Shown: piece by piece, positions 11,311 through 22,080 of the stretch
Position numbering within the stretch: the stretch's first letter is position 1
How the letters are laid out: each line of letters begins with the position of its first letter
Source: Vandiemenella viatica
Taxonomy: Eukaryota > Arthropoda > Insecta > Orthoptera > Morabidae
Direction of reading: 5' to 3'
Assembly: GCA_031002005.1 (NCBI GenBank)
Contig: JARYHS010008074.1
Location: forward strand, 272,367,930 to 272,431,929
Length of the DNA: 64,000 nt
Notes under the pieces: generated by a model
The model's input: the letters and a program-made list of their open reading frames with translations, nothing else
The model's database searches: none
Told to the model about the DNA's origin: nothing
Position numbers and translations under genes: made by a program

Positions 11311-12882
11311 TCTGGAAAAATTGCATTCATTTATAAGTGTTAAACTGTTGTTAAGGTGGTGGTAACTTTTCAAGAGACGAGATCAAAACAGACGAGATCA
11401 AAAAAATGTCTGATAGTCCAGCCTTTTGTCAGAAGCTTTTCCCTTCAATTGTACTATCCGTTAATAAATTAAACAGCTTATTGCATTTTCAAACCTGGCT
11501 CACAATCCTCTTTTTCTTGCAAATTTCTTCCACAAAATGTTTTCTTCATCCGCCGTTTATATTAAACGTATATCTGCATGTGAAGTACAGGAAATGACAT
11601 GTTGTATTTCCGATCTATTTACTATCGGTCTGCAATAAAACACGTGAACCAACCACCACGCCGTTCATCTGCCAAAGGAACGGGATTAAATGGGGCCTAA
11701 AAAGCTTAAATTTCAGTACACTGTTTTCCGTATCATCAATAATATTCGAAAGGGAAACCTCTCGCTCCATAAAGTACAATTTTTTGAAGAAGCAAGAAAT
11801 CCCCCTACACAGTAAGGAGATGATTGACAGTAGATCCTAATATAGTGGAAATAACAAAAAGAAAAACGTTTTAAAAATCCCTTTGTCTTTGTCCTGCAAC
11901 ATGGAAATAGAAATTGGTGACATATTACTGTGATTGAATGCAAAAGAAGGAAAAAACATCAGATTTATTTATAAGTTGTCACTCTAACAGAACTCTTAAA
12001 TGCCCAATTCCAAATCGTTTATAATCGTAAAACCTCTGCTATTTATTTTTGTTGTATGTCTAGTAGTCTGAATATCCCCACTGATAGACCAGAGCTTGTT
12101 TTACATTGCTCAGTTGAGTCTTAAGTTAGTGTGAGTGGACAGAAATGTTTTCTCTCGTGTCGCGAAGAATTCGTATAATTTTCTGTAACCACTACATGAA
12201 TGAAACATTTTTATTTCAATGTGCTAACTTGTAAGGCGGATTTTATCGAGCCTGATTTCCTCTTTGATTCATAATAAACTGTTTATTTGAGAATGTTCTA
12301 AACTAAATTTCTATGTTCCAGTCTGTAGTTTAAGGTTTTATACTGTTCAATTAGAATTTAAAATCGTTTAAGTTATTTAGATACATCAAAGCGTAGACCA
12401 AAGGCGGGAACGAGTATTAAACTGAATGATGAATGATAAACTGTATAGCGTATATCTTGTCAAGTGACTCATTATAATCATTTTCCACATAGGTTTCGTG
12501 TTTTTCGTATTGGAGACTATCGAAAATGTGAATTTAGCGAACATCAAACGAGTACCGCAACTGTATTAAAATCACAAACCCAATGTGGCATGGTGTTCGT
12601 ATGAAATAACAGTGGGAACGCGCTCTCAACATATTAAATTAATGTTTTTGTGATCATCTTTAAGTGATTCTAGGCCAAAAATTAGTCGCTTGTAGCGAAA
12701 CCTTTAGTAATCCAAAAAGCGTATACGTTTTTGTTTAACTCCTTTCTTTGGCGACTGCAACTAACGAAAACACTCCTTTGTCAAAATTAGTACGTTCTAT
12801 GACTAGCCGCTGATGTAAAATAAAAGGTTTCACACGTTACAGAACGATTTAAGATAGATACACTGCATGCCCTGTCTTCCAG
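11311..12882. other. Putative intron between microexon and second exon
   Basis: AT-rich sequence with no recognised repeats or open frames. It ends in the polypyrimidine tract CCCTGTCTTCCAG. Confidence 0.35.
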
Positions 12883-12914
12883 GAAATATTTTACACGGTT
12901 GAAGCAGCTTACAG
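12883..12914 (+). CDS. Putative 32-nt internal exon, same plus-strand gene
   Basis: Bounded by the acceptor CATGCCCTGTCTTCCAG and the donor GTAGGT. In the frame set by one leading base it reads K-Y-F-T-R-L-K-Q-L-T and leaves one base (G), which joins TT of the next putative exon at 28534 to give V. A second frame is also open, while the third contains TGA. The call rests on the quality of both splice sites and on phase agreement with the downstream exon. Family unknown. Confidence 0.45.
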
Positions 12915-13499
12915 GTAGGTTCAGAGATCGGCAAGCAAAAGCTATGAGCTGGCCTTCCACGAGTTCGGCAATTTGGATTAACCACCTACCACTCCAGGGC
13001 TAGCGTCTTCCGAGGGGAACGGAGACTCCACACAGAAAAGCTGTCACTCGCTCTAAACAGAACCACGCAGAGCACCGCTGCCACGGATCAGCTTGTCTGA
13101 GGCAGTGGTTTTTAAGGTGGGAACCGTCTTTACAGGGGACTTAATTAGCGTAAACTATTCTTGCCAATTAAAATTTTAATTTTGATTAAATTCATATCTT
13201 GACGAGTAGGGTCATTTAACAAGATATTTAGGTAAGCTAAAAAGGTCAAAACTTGTCAATTTATTCACAAATACCACATGGTGTATTTACCGTTAGTGGA
13301 ATTAAACAATCAAAATTAGTTTTCCAAACAAACCAACGCCCTACATTAATGGGTCGAGGCCTTATACCACCTACTATTATCTATCAAATGCGTAATAAAT
13401 ATTATTCCCAAGTTATTGAATCGTCAAAATTATTAACCAATTACTCATAAAAAACAAACTACAAAAGTGCATTTCATTTTACGTTTTACTTGAATCCAG
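12915..13499. other. Intronic sequence before the nested LINEs
   Basis: GC-moderate stretch to about 13120, then AT-rich sequence. A 65-codon frame at 13253-13450 has no recognised motif. Confidence 0.4.
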
Positions 13500-13821
13500 G
13501 GCACGAGTTCATCTACATATATACTCTGCATTTCACAAAATTGTGGGTGGCATTGGATGCTTAGCACCAAAACTAATCTCTTTGCTATGCATTCGAATCC
13601 CGAATGATACGAGGGAAAAAAATAATTCATATAAGAATCAGTGCGGCACTTTATTTCTCTAATCTTATCTTTCCTCTCATCCCGGCTCAAATAGGTTGGT
13701 GGACGAAGTATTTCACTACACTCGCAAGTGAAAGTGGGAGTACACATGTTTATCAATACGTTTAAACGAAACGTGCGTCGTCTATCTACCAGCGACTCGA
13801 AGCCCAGTCTACTAATCACTT
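13500..13821 (-). mobile_element. CR1/L2-like LINE, outer element, 3' part
   Basis: The minus strand encodes a LINE C-terminal segment (RLGFESLVDRRRTFR, then EILRPPTYLS and DKIREIKCRTD) matching the copy at 62229-62932 (RLGWDSLEDRRRSLR, EILLPPTYLG, DKIREIRCRTD), followed by the shared 3' UTR stretch around GTGGGTGGCA. The coding sequence is cut at 13821, exactly where the inner LINE begins, and resumes at 15210. The 3' boundary near 13500 is approximate. Confidence 0.78.
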
Positions 13822-15209
13822 TTTATTTTTTTTTTTGCTGTCGTCAGTCTTTAGACTGGTTTGATGCAATCCTCCATCCCTTCCTATCCTGTGCTAACCT
13901 TTTCGTTTCTACATACCCCTTACAACCCACGTCCTCATATATCTGCTTCATATATTCTAATCTCTGTCTACCTCTACAGTTCTTACCTTCGACTGTTCCC
14001 ACCCCAACAAATTAACCAATCCAGCATGTCTCAAAATATAACCTACGAGCCTGTCTCTTCTTTCCGTAAGCTTCTTCAACAAACTTCTTTTCTCACCCAT
14101 CATTTCCAAAACTCGTTCATTTCTTACTTTGTCTGTCCACCTAATTTTCAGCATTCTTCTGTAGCACCACATTTCAAATGCTTCAAGTTTCTTTCTTTCC
14201 GGTATTCCTAAAGTCCATGTTTCGCTACCGTACAGTGCTGTGCTCCACACATAGAGTTTTAAGAAGTTCTTTCTAATTCCTAGATCAATATTTGAAACTA
14301 AAAGGTTTCTCTTTTTCATGAAGGCTCTTTTAGCTAGTGCTATTCTGCTTTTAACATTATTCCTGCTTCGGCCAACGGTTGTAATTTTGCTTCCCAAGTA
14401 ACAGAACTCACTCACTTCTCCTATAGCATCCGATCCTATTTTTATATTTAATCTGCTACTATTGGTATCATTTCTGCTACATTTCATCACTTTTGTCTTA
14501 CTTTGATTTATATTCAGTCCAAAATCTTCCTTCAGTATTTTGTTCATGCCATTCAATAACTTCTCAATATCCTCAGCCCTCTCTGCTAACAAGACAATGT
14601 CATCAACAAATCGTAGCAAACTGATTTTTTTCTCCCTGAAAACTTATGCCGCAAGGAAATTTTTCTTTGACTTTCTTCATTGCTTCTTCTACATACAAGT
14701 TGAATATTAACGGGGATAGACTACAACCTTGTCTCACACCCTTTTTAATCGATGCATGTCTCTCGCGATTCTCTACTTTTATTACAGCCACTTGATTCTT
14801 ATATAGTTTATAGAGTATTCTTCTATCTCGATACTTTAGACCTGACTTCTTTAAAATTTTGAACATCTTGTCCCACCTAACATTATCAAAAGCTTTTTCT
14901 AAATCAACAAATGCCATAAAAGTATCTTTGTTTTTCTTGATCCGCCCTTCAAGTATTAATCTTAAAGACAGAATTGCTTCCCTTGTACCGCGATTTTTCC
15001 TAAACCCAAACTGATCTTCACCTACTATCTCTTCTACTACCCTTTCCATCCTTCTGTATATTAGTCTGGTTAGTAATTTTGAAGCATGTGATGTTAGACT
15101 AATGATGCGATAATTCTCACATTTGTCAGCTTGTGCTTTCTTTGGAAGTGTGAAGATGATATTTTTGTTAAAATCAGTTGGAATTTCTCCTGTTTCATAA
15201 CTTTTTGAT
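13822..15209 (-). mobile_element. 5'-truncated non-LTR retrotransposon inserted in the outer LINE
   Basis: A minus-strand LINE fragment of 1.39 kb with an A-rich tail (plus-strand T run at 13820-13836) and a near-terminal perfect hairpin CAGTCT-TT-AGACTG at 13845-13858. It lacks the endonuclease and starts within the reverse transcriptase, as expected for 5' truncation during target-primed reverse transcription. Flanks AAGCTGAT (15217-15210) and AAGTGAT (13821-13815) on the minus strand look like a target duplication with one base lost. It belongs to the LINE type whose RT carries FVDD in motif C; the clade is not settled here. Confidence 0.8.
13957..15209 (-). pseudogene. Reverse transcriptase fragment of the inner LINE
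   Basis: The first frame (upstream part, to about 14603) carries LPKK, ENYRIISLTSHASKLL, QFGFRKNRGT, motif A MAFVDLEKAFDNV and motif B GVRQGCSLSPLIF. The second frame (14619 downward) carries motif C LRFVDDIVLLAE, then GLNINQSKTKVMK, FCYLGSKI, LYGSETWTL and MWCYRRMLKI. The shift between frames falls at a T run near 14625. A second shift near the 3' end scrambles the last 15-20 residues. Motif C has FVDD in place of the usual (Y/F)ADD. Reverse transcription of LINE RNA would be its original role; this copy cannot make a full protein. Confidence 0.85.
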
Positions 15210-15810
15210 ATCAGCTTGACGCTTTCATAAGGACTGTAACAAGCGGTCACGAATCGAGCGGTTCCTCTCTGTACTGTCAATCATCCCCTTACGAAACGGA
15301 TCCCAAATGGCACAACAGTAGTCCAAATGTGGACGCACGAGAGATTTGTACGCTATCTCATTTGTTTGTTCATTACAATTTTTCAAGATTCGACCTAGGA
15401 ATAGCAGCCTAGAATTAGCTCTACCTGCCAATGAATTAATGTGTAAGTCCGATTTCATATTCCTTTGTACTGTTACTCCCAAATATTTCACAGAATCGAC
15501 CATATCAATAACTGAACTGTTTACCTCGTATTTCTGAACAATCGATTCTTTTTGTTAGTTATGCACATTGTCTTGCACTTTTTACAATTTAGTGTAAGTT
15601 GCCATTCTTCGCACCATGCCGAAATACCATCCAGATCACGCTGAATTTCTAAGCAATCGGCTGAATAACTTACTTTCTCCGAGATCGTTTATAAAAATTA
15701 TGGAAATAAGTGGTCCTATTACACTTCCTTGAGGTACACCCGATGTAACATCCAGAGTAGAAGAACTTTCTCCCTCAACAACGACATACTGCGACCCGTG
15801 TATCCGATTC
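15210..15810 (-). mobile_element. CR1/L2-like LINE, outer element, 5' part
   Basis: Read on the minus strand from about 15810: an RT motif B (GVPQGSVIGPLIS) with IFINDL at about 15660-15745, then DLDGISAWCEEWQLTLNC, a VKYLGVTVQ segment, and LVRPHLDYCCAIWDPFRKG down to YSPYESV at the junction with the inner LINE. Between IFINDL and ADCLEIQRDL the region that should carry (Y/F)ADD motif C is absent, so the copy has an internal deletion in the catalytic core. The 5' limit near 15810 is where similarity to LINE proteins stops. Confidence 0.75.
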
Positions 15811-16440
15811 ACGTGTATAGGGGGCTGTCAACTAACAGGATGGCAATTGTGGGACTCAGTCAGCCTCCGACAATACGTCATAGCAGTTGGACAGTCGAAC
15901 AAGTTCAACGTCTTGGCCTTTAAGCCTGTTTGACTGCCCCCGTATGCTGCTTCGAAGTCTAGAAGCCATAAGCCTGTCACTGACAGGCGACCGCGTCACA
16001 GCCTCTTGGTCTTCAGCATGGGTTGCAGGTACAGCGGTCGATACGGGAGAATATCACATCTGCTGCAACCTTTTACGGCAGCTTCCAGCTGTGTAACTTT
16101 TGGTAACACAACTGCAAGCTGTGCGCAGAGATCAGCCACCTCGTCTCGCGTCTGCACACAGAAATCGCAGTCCCTAGACACACTTCTTTTGAAAAAGGCG
16201 AAAAAAAAATAGAAACTCGAACTAACCTCTACTTCCTACAAGCTGCAAACACTAATCAAATCTACACACCACTAAAGATAAAATATAACCGAAAATACGC
16301 TACTGTTCTCAGTGACTGCTAACTGCTACTAACGTGCGCTACCTGCAAAATGTAAACACTCAGAAATTACAGTATCCAAATCATCACGCCACTGAAGATA
16401 AAATATAAAACGCTATGTTGACTCAGTCGTACTTATCAAA
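15811..16440 (-). repeat. Possible mobile-element ORF fragment with a partial tandem duplication
   Basis: A minus frame at 15996-16181 encodes a leucine- and alanine-rich helical segment (DEVADLCAQLAVVLPKVTQL) preceded by a Cys-X2-Cys-like start (SRDCDFCVQT). It stops abruptly toward the LINE boundary at 15810. Upstream (16250-16430) two diverged copies of a unit with CCACT(A/G)AAGATAAAATATAA lie about 120 bp apart. The composition resembles ORF1 or gag leader sequence, but I cannot assign a family. Confidence 0.3.
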
Positions 16441-19258
16441 AGTTTTTTTAAACATCTGCACACGACTTTGAACTCGGGATCGATAGAACACAAGTTCTCA
16501 TCAGACAAATATCTTTGTCCAGGGCATAGGCAAACAACCGTACAAAATGATGAGAGGTATATTTACTTTGCCGTAATCTACAGTCGCAGCAGGCCGCCCC
16601 AGTTACTTGGAGACACATGACCCGTATAGTCAGCCTACACACCAAATGTATATCTCAAAGAAATACTTGGTTAATATGAAGACTTAAACTGGGCCGCACT
16701 GTCGGCACTGCACCCGGCGAGTCTTGAGAGGACGCCGCGAATGATCTTCCCCTCCCAAGCCACCTCACACTCCATCTCCGCTCCGTCTTTTAGGAAAAAC
16801 CCCGGCGTCTCAGTGTCCATCCAGTGATCATCCACATCCCCCACTTTCTAAATGTTAGCAACATGTTTACTTAAACATTCTGCTAATGGAGGAAACTCGT
16901 AACACTCACTCGTTCCACGCCCCCAGAACCTCTCTTGCCTTTTATTGGGCAGACCATTTGTGACGTCACGTGACACAGTCCTCTCTTGCTATATTTTTTC
17001 TCTCTCTTGCACAAATACATTTATTTCGGTGGGTATCTTCAGCAAACATGTCTTTAGGAGCGCCAGCCTTGTTGTTTCAGCTGCAATTCCGGCATTATTT
17101 CCGAACAAACGAAACATCTGTAGACTTGGGTGGGCACGCGTGGCCTCACAAGTGACTTTTTAACACAAGCAGTAAATTACATACTACAATATGTAGAATA
17201 CGCTATGAGTCATACTACATTTTTGACCCATGCACTAACGAGATGAGGAACGCGTCTGCAAGGGAGTCATACGAACAACAAGCTCACGCCGGAACTCTTG
17301 AGGTTCGCTTTGGAACGCGATACACACAAATGACACGACACGGCGAACGGTTGCACAACTTCCGCTCATGTGACTGCACTGTAGCAGCCACTCCAGCAGG
17401 TCCCACGCACCAACCTGTTCCCCGAGACTACCGGAACCATCCACCAAGGTACCGCAAGTCTCGACTACCTTTTCGATTGAAGCACTAAATTCAACTCGCG
17501 TAAAAGCAAAAGTATTTAACTCTTGTCTCATCTCTGGTTTGCTATACTTTTACTCGGTTTTCTGAGCTGACACACCGTACCCCTATGAAAACTTACAGTA
17601 ATATCAGTTTAAAACAGTACGTTGCGTTAAAATAAATTTGGATTATGAATTTTTTATTACTACTTCCTGATTGTAATGACGGTAAGAATTACCAAAATCT
17701 ATCCAAGAAATTTTAATATTTCACAGTGCATAACCAAATCCACTAACTCTTTCTTATAATGTAATTAAATATAGCCTATGGCTACATCAGTATATAGGAT
17801 GCAACGATAAGGTGAACAAATCAGAAAAGTCAAACGGCTTTTCACAGATATAGATGGAAGTTATTATGAAATTAAATGTAAATGCAGTAGAATAGTATAA
17901 ATAGCGTCATCTTGTGCGTGATGGCCAACTGCACAGTGCTACTGACGTCACGGATTATCGTATTTTGGGAAGGATTTTGAAAATTCCCGTTTGCTTAAAC
18001 AAAGCATTGCCAGTTTTCTTCCTTTCTGGCGCTGTATGTACCGTTTCAATTCACAGTTGGATTCACTTGAAGAATTCTTGCTCTCGCTTGGTATCAGGTT
18101 GTTGTACTGTCGTTTACTCTAAGGGAGAAATCTGTATAGATATGTTGAAATCTTAACATGGCGCCTCTCCGAGTGTAACAAAACAACAACCTACTGTATT
18201 TAATTCCTACGCACTGGCTTGTGTTCGGTACATCGACTCATCTGTTAAGATTTACTTCCACATAAGCTTACAGAAGTGTTGCTTATTGCGAATCCTTAGT
18301 ATTTCTCCATTCAAACGACGAATCACCATCAGCTGTAAGTTGTGCTCAAACTTCAAACGAACTGCGGAGAGCATTTCACCCAGGTCAGTAGTAATATCTA
18401 GACAGTTAAAAACAAAAAAAAAAAAAAAATACGGTACTATAGCTCGCAACGGCGAAGTAATTTAGGCCTGGAGAGCAACTCGAGCATAACCTTCGCTGTA
18501 GGTAAACCGTCATATTTTAGCGAAGTAATGGAGAATGAAAAGTGCGTTCTGTCGAGGACTCTTGGGCGTTAACCACTCACACATCAGGCTCGAAACGGGC
18601 CAGCAGGTAATCGCTCCCCAATGAGATGTCAGTGTCTGGAAGAGGAGCATGTTTTAGATAACCCGGATACCTTGTCGCCTGGATTGCGAAAGAGACGAGT
18701 TTTTGCATACCTGAGGAACGATTCGTAATGGCAGTCCGTGCGAAGGCTGTGTGGACTGGGCACGGCAGGAATAGTAAGCAGTCCAGCATCGTGCACTGCA
18801 TTACCACCAAAGCATGCGAGAGAAACTAGCCTTCCACATGAAAAGTGGTGAACACTAGCGGAAATGTTTCTTTTGTGTTACGACTATGTATAGGAACCAA
18901 TTGACAAGAGCGAATAATTTATTTATCACAGTGATGCGTAAACCTTACGGTATACCTGTCTCTGTGCCTGTTTCAGAACCTATATTACCTTTGCTGTTTC
19001 CATTTTCTGTTATTATTATTATTATTAAACACGTTATTAAGGTTCTTCGGTGGTTTTATTACTGATTAATTAATTAAAAAGTCCACCAAACAGGTTATGT
19101 CTGAAGAGTTGTTTTATTGTGATCCAAACAAGTCAGCGATATTCACAAGCATAGATACAATACAGATATGCACTTCTGAATAATCGCAAAGATAATCTCT
19201 GTGAACTCAACTGAATGATTGAAACTCTCTGTAACACTGCATACTGTCAACTAAACTG

Positions 19259-19289
<31 letters not shown>

Positions 19290-20039
19290 GAATGAATCTC
19301 TCTGTCCAGGCGATCAGTTTATATAGTCTCTATCGAAATTACGAGAATTCTTCAAAGGCATCCGCCCGATATTTCTTGATCATTAACAATCACTCAAACA
19401 ATCTAACATATTAAAAACAATCGAAATTAATACAAAATTAAATAACAACATTACAAAATGATCAGAAATGGTAATTATAGATACTTAAATACAAAATTAT
19501 TTACAGAAATCCTTTCAAACGGTAGAAAATTGTCCTGTAGACATCGTAACTTACAGTAATACATGGAATTACAAACTTTTAAGAAATTCTCTTGCACCAT
19601 TCGGTTCTTAAACATATTAAATGGACTTTAAATAATTTTCTTACATAAAACAAAGTCTATATACACTGATTTTCAAGAAATTACAGAACAAACATACCAA
19701 ATCACTTTCAACCAAACTTTAGCTCACTACAAATATTTCATACAGTACAATACTATTCAAAATTCAGGTATTAGGGCTGTTACAACGTCTATCTGTACAA
19801 AGCCGCAGATTCGGAATTCGGTTTGATTAAGTCATTTATGGGGAAAAAACTGTGACGACTTGCATTAACCGTCCCGTCATGGCCTAGAGTGATTTTGAAA
19901 ACTGAAAAATAGAGGCCTGAATAATATACATCAGCCTCGGTGCATTAACGATAACAAATCCTTCTATGTTACACTCTATCATCTCGTCAAAATTTATTTG
20001 AATCGATAGATGGATTGTGCGCATGAAAGCACCGCGCGT
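16441..20039. other. Long stretch without supported genes
   Basis: Moderately GC-rich to about 17500, then AT-rich. Frames of 65-98 codons (17235-17531 minus, 18577-18810 minus) show no motif. An A run at 18412-18429, (TTA)n near 19010 and a TTAC repeat at 19257 are the only simple repeats. Confidence 0.45.
19257..19289. repeat. (TTAC)n microsatellite
   Basis: About eight tandem TTAC/CTTA units. Confidence 0.9.
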
Positions 20040-20275
20040 GATGGATGAGTGGCGACCCTCGGTCCTCCACACTGCAGAACGTGGGTTCAAATCACCGCCC
20101 GGCCATCAGGATTGCGGTTTTCTATGGTTTCCAGAAACCACTCCAGGCGAATGCCCTGGTGGTTCCATCAAAATGCCATGGCCGAATTTCTTCCCATTCA
20201 TTTCCCCCCAGTCGTGTTCCACCTCTAATGACCTCAACAGTACGAAGTATAAAGCCATAAAAAAAAACAATTCAC
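20040..20275 (+). mobile_element. tRNA-headed SINE, family 2, old copy
   Basis: Head with GATGGATGAGTGGCG and B box GGGTTCAAATC, then the family 2 body (CCATCAGGATTGCGGTTTTC, CTCCAGGCGAATGCC, GCCATGGCCGAATT.CTTCCC, TAATGACCTCAACAGTACG, AAAGCCATAAAAAAAA). Diverged, with the older 3' end, as in the copy at 9903. Confidence 0.75.
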
Positions 20276-21280
20276 TAGATTAGAATTTCAAACAGAAGCA
20301 CGTTGTAATTTCGGAATAAACTCTACAGTTGAAGTCTGCTTTTCCGATTTAAATTGTTGTGGTTGACATTCTGTGGACAGAAGCATTCTGTTTTCTATAG
20401 TTCTGTTCCATTTTGGTATTAGTATAGATTGCTTTCAGCCGAGTCCCATCGAATGTTAATGGAACAGCGTAGCTGCTTTAGCAGTTAAATGCTGCAACTT
20501 TTAAACACTGGATAGAGTTGTCAGAGTGACAACTCGCCTGCACACACTCAAGTATTTGCTACCTTATCTATCAGCGTTACAAAGGTTACTGTGGACTGGT
20601 GCGAGGCAAAAACATTGGCTCAGCCATTTAGATGTAGTAATCACGAGTTTTATACGAATTAGTTAGAAGTATTTGTTTTGCTGAAATCCCAGAAAACGAT
20701 TGGGTGGGTTCTACACAGTGACCGCATAATTAATATTTTAAACAGCTCGTTAGCTGCTGAAAACGGATTCCTCACTTAAAAAATAAAAAACAGTAAAAAG
20801 AAATATCTAGCGGTTTGATAAATTAACAGCAAACAGTTGCTGAAGTGCAGGCTAAATCGACGCGGAAAATAATGTGGAGCTACAGGGCAAAGCTAAAAAA
20901 CTGTTTAGGGAAGCAAATCGACGAATATAATTTCTACTGTACTGTTAGGGAGTAATAAACACTGCCCGGTCAACAGATGTGTTTTAAATGTATGGCGTAA
21001 CCTGTAGGATGCTCATTTCATCTGAAAATGTTCGGCAATAATCAAGTAGCCTATTGCTTAAACAATCGATGTTTATTACCACTTTAGCAAAAACTAAAGG
21101 CACCAACCTTACGCCCTTCCCCTTAAAAAATCCCCAAAAAATCAGAAAACTTACAAAGAAACCCTATAAATGATTTTGGTAACTTCTTGTCGCCAATTAA
21201 GGCGATTTAATCAAGCTCACAAAAGTTCACTATTGTCGCTTATCTTCCACGTTGCAGCATAATCTTCCTTTAAACTCTTC
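20276..21280. other. Sequence without supported features
   Basis: AT-rich; no repeats or open frames recognised. Confidence 0.5.
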
Positions 21281-21287
21281 TTCAGTT

Positions 21288-21525
21288 TTTTTTAACTGCT
21301 TAACGTCTCTTAACAGTGAGGTCTTTAGAGACGGGAAAGGATGGGGGGCAAGGAATGGGAAGGAATTCGACCATGGCCTTTTGAAGGAAGCATCCCGGCA
21401 TTTGCCTGGAGTGATTTGGGAAACTATTGAAAACCCAAATCTGGATGCCCGGACGGGGATTCGAACCACCGTCCTCCCGAATGCGAGGCCAGAACGCTAG
21501 CCGTTACACCACCACGCTCGGTCTG
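21288..21525 (-). mobile_element. tRNA-headed SINE, family 2, young copy
   Basis: Minus-strand copy of the 29600 element: GACCGAGCGTGGTGGTGTAA head, GCATTCGGGAGGACGGTGGT, B box GGTTCGAATCCCCGTCCGGG, body to GACGTTAAGCAGTTAAAAAA. Flanked by TTCAGTT at 21281-21287 and 21526-21532, a likely 7-bp target duplication. Confidence 0.85.
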
Positions 21526-21532
21526 TTCAGTT

Positions 21533-21939
21533 CTTAAATCCACCACTTGAACCGACACTCAGTACCCTCTTTCTCCAATAACACTGTTCAGCCTCTTAGC
21601 AAGGTTATTAAACATCAGTATATTTCTTCATTAACATTATACCAAACAATACTAGCCCTAGCGCGAAATATTGTCACTTACGGTGGTGCTTTCCCTCTCA
21701 AAATTTTGGTTCTGTATGTACCTGTTCTGCTGCAATCACGTAATGGTTTGCGCAAGTGTTGCATTGCTTACCATCCCCTCCAAGCGATCAGTGGACAGTC
21801 ACCGCAATGAATATTTATTCCAGACAGAAACCTCTCATCCATTACGAATCATTTTAAACGTAGTTTCTTATTTAAAGTACCGAGTCTGATGAATTGTAAT
21901 GCTGGAGCACGGCGTTGTAGAGGATACTTGATGGGGTCC
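21533..21939. other. Sequence without supported features
   Basis: Frames at 21547-21889 have no motif and are low-complexity hydrophobic; not called. Confidence 0.45.
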
Positions 21940-22080
21940 TGGTCCAGCCTTGTCGGTTTCGCTTTTCGGTAGTTTCCCGAAATCAATGTAAGCATATGCC
22001 TAGATGCTTCATTCAGAAGGTCGTGCCTGGACTCCTTTCCACTCCTTGACCCCAATCCTCTGCTGACTGTGATTTCCTCG
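21940..22080 (+). mobile_element. Degenerate family 2 SINE fragment
   Basis: Retains the order of the SINE body: TTCGGTAGTTTCCCGAAATC, GATGCTTCATTCAGAAGG (compare GATGCTTCCTTCAAAAGG), then TGG.CTCCTTTCCACTCCTTG.CCCC. The head is too diverged to identify with confidence. Confidence 0.5.
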
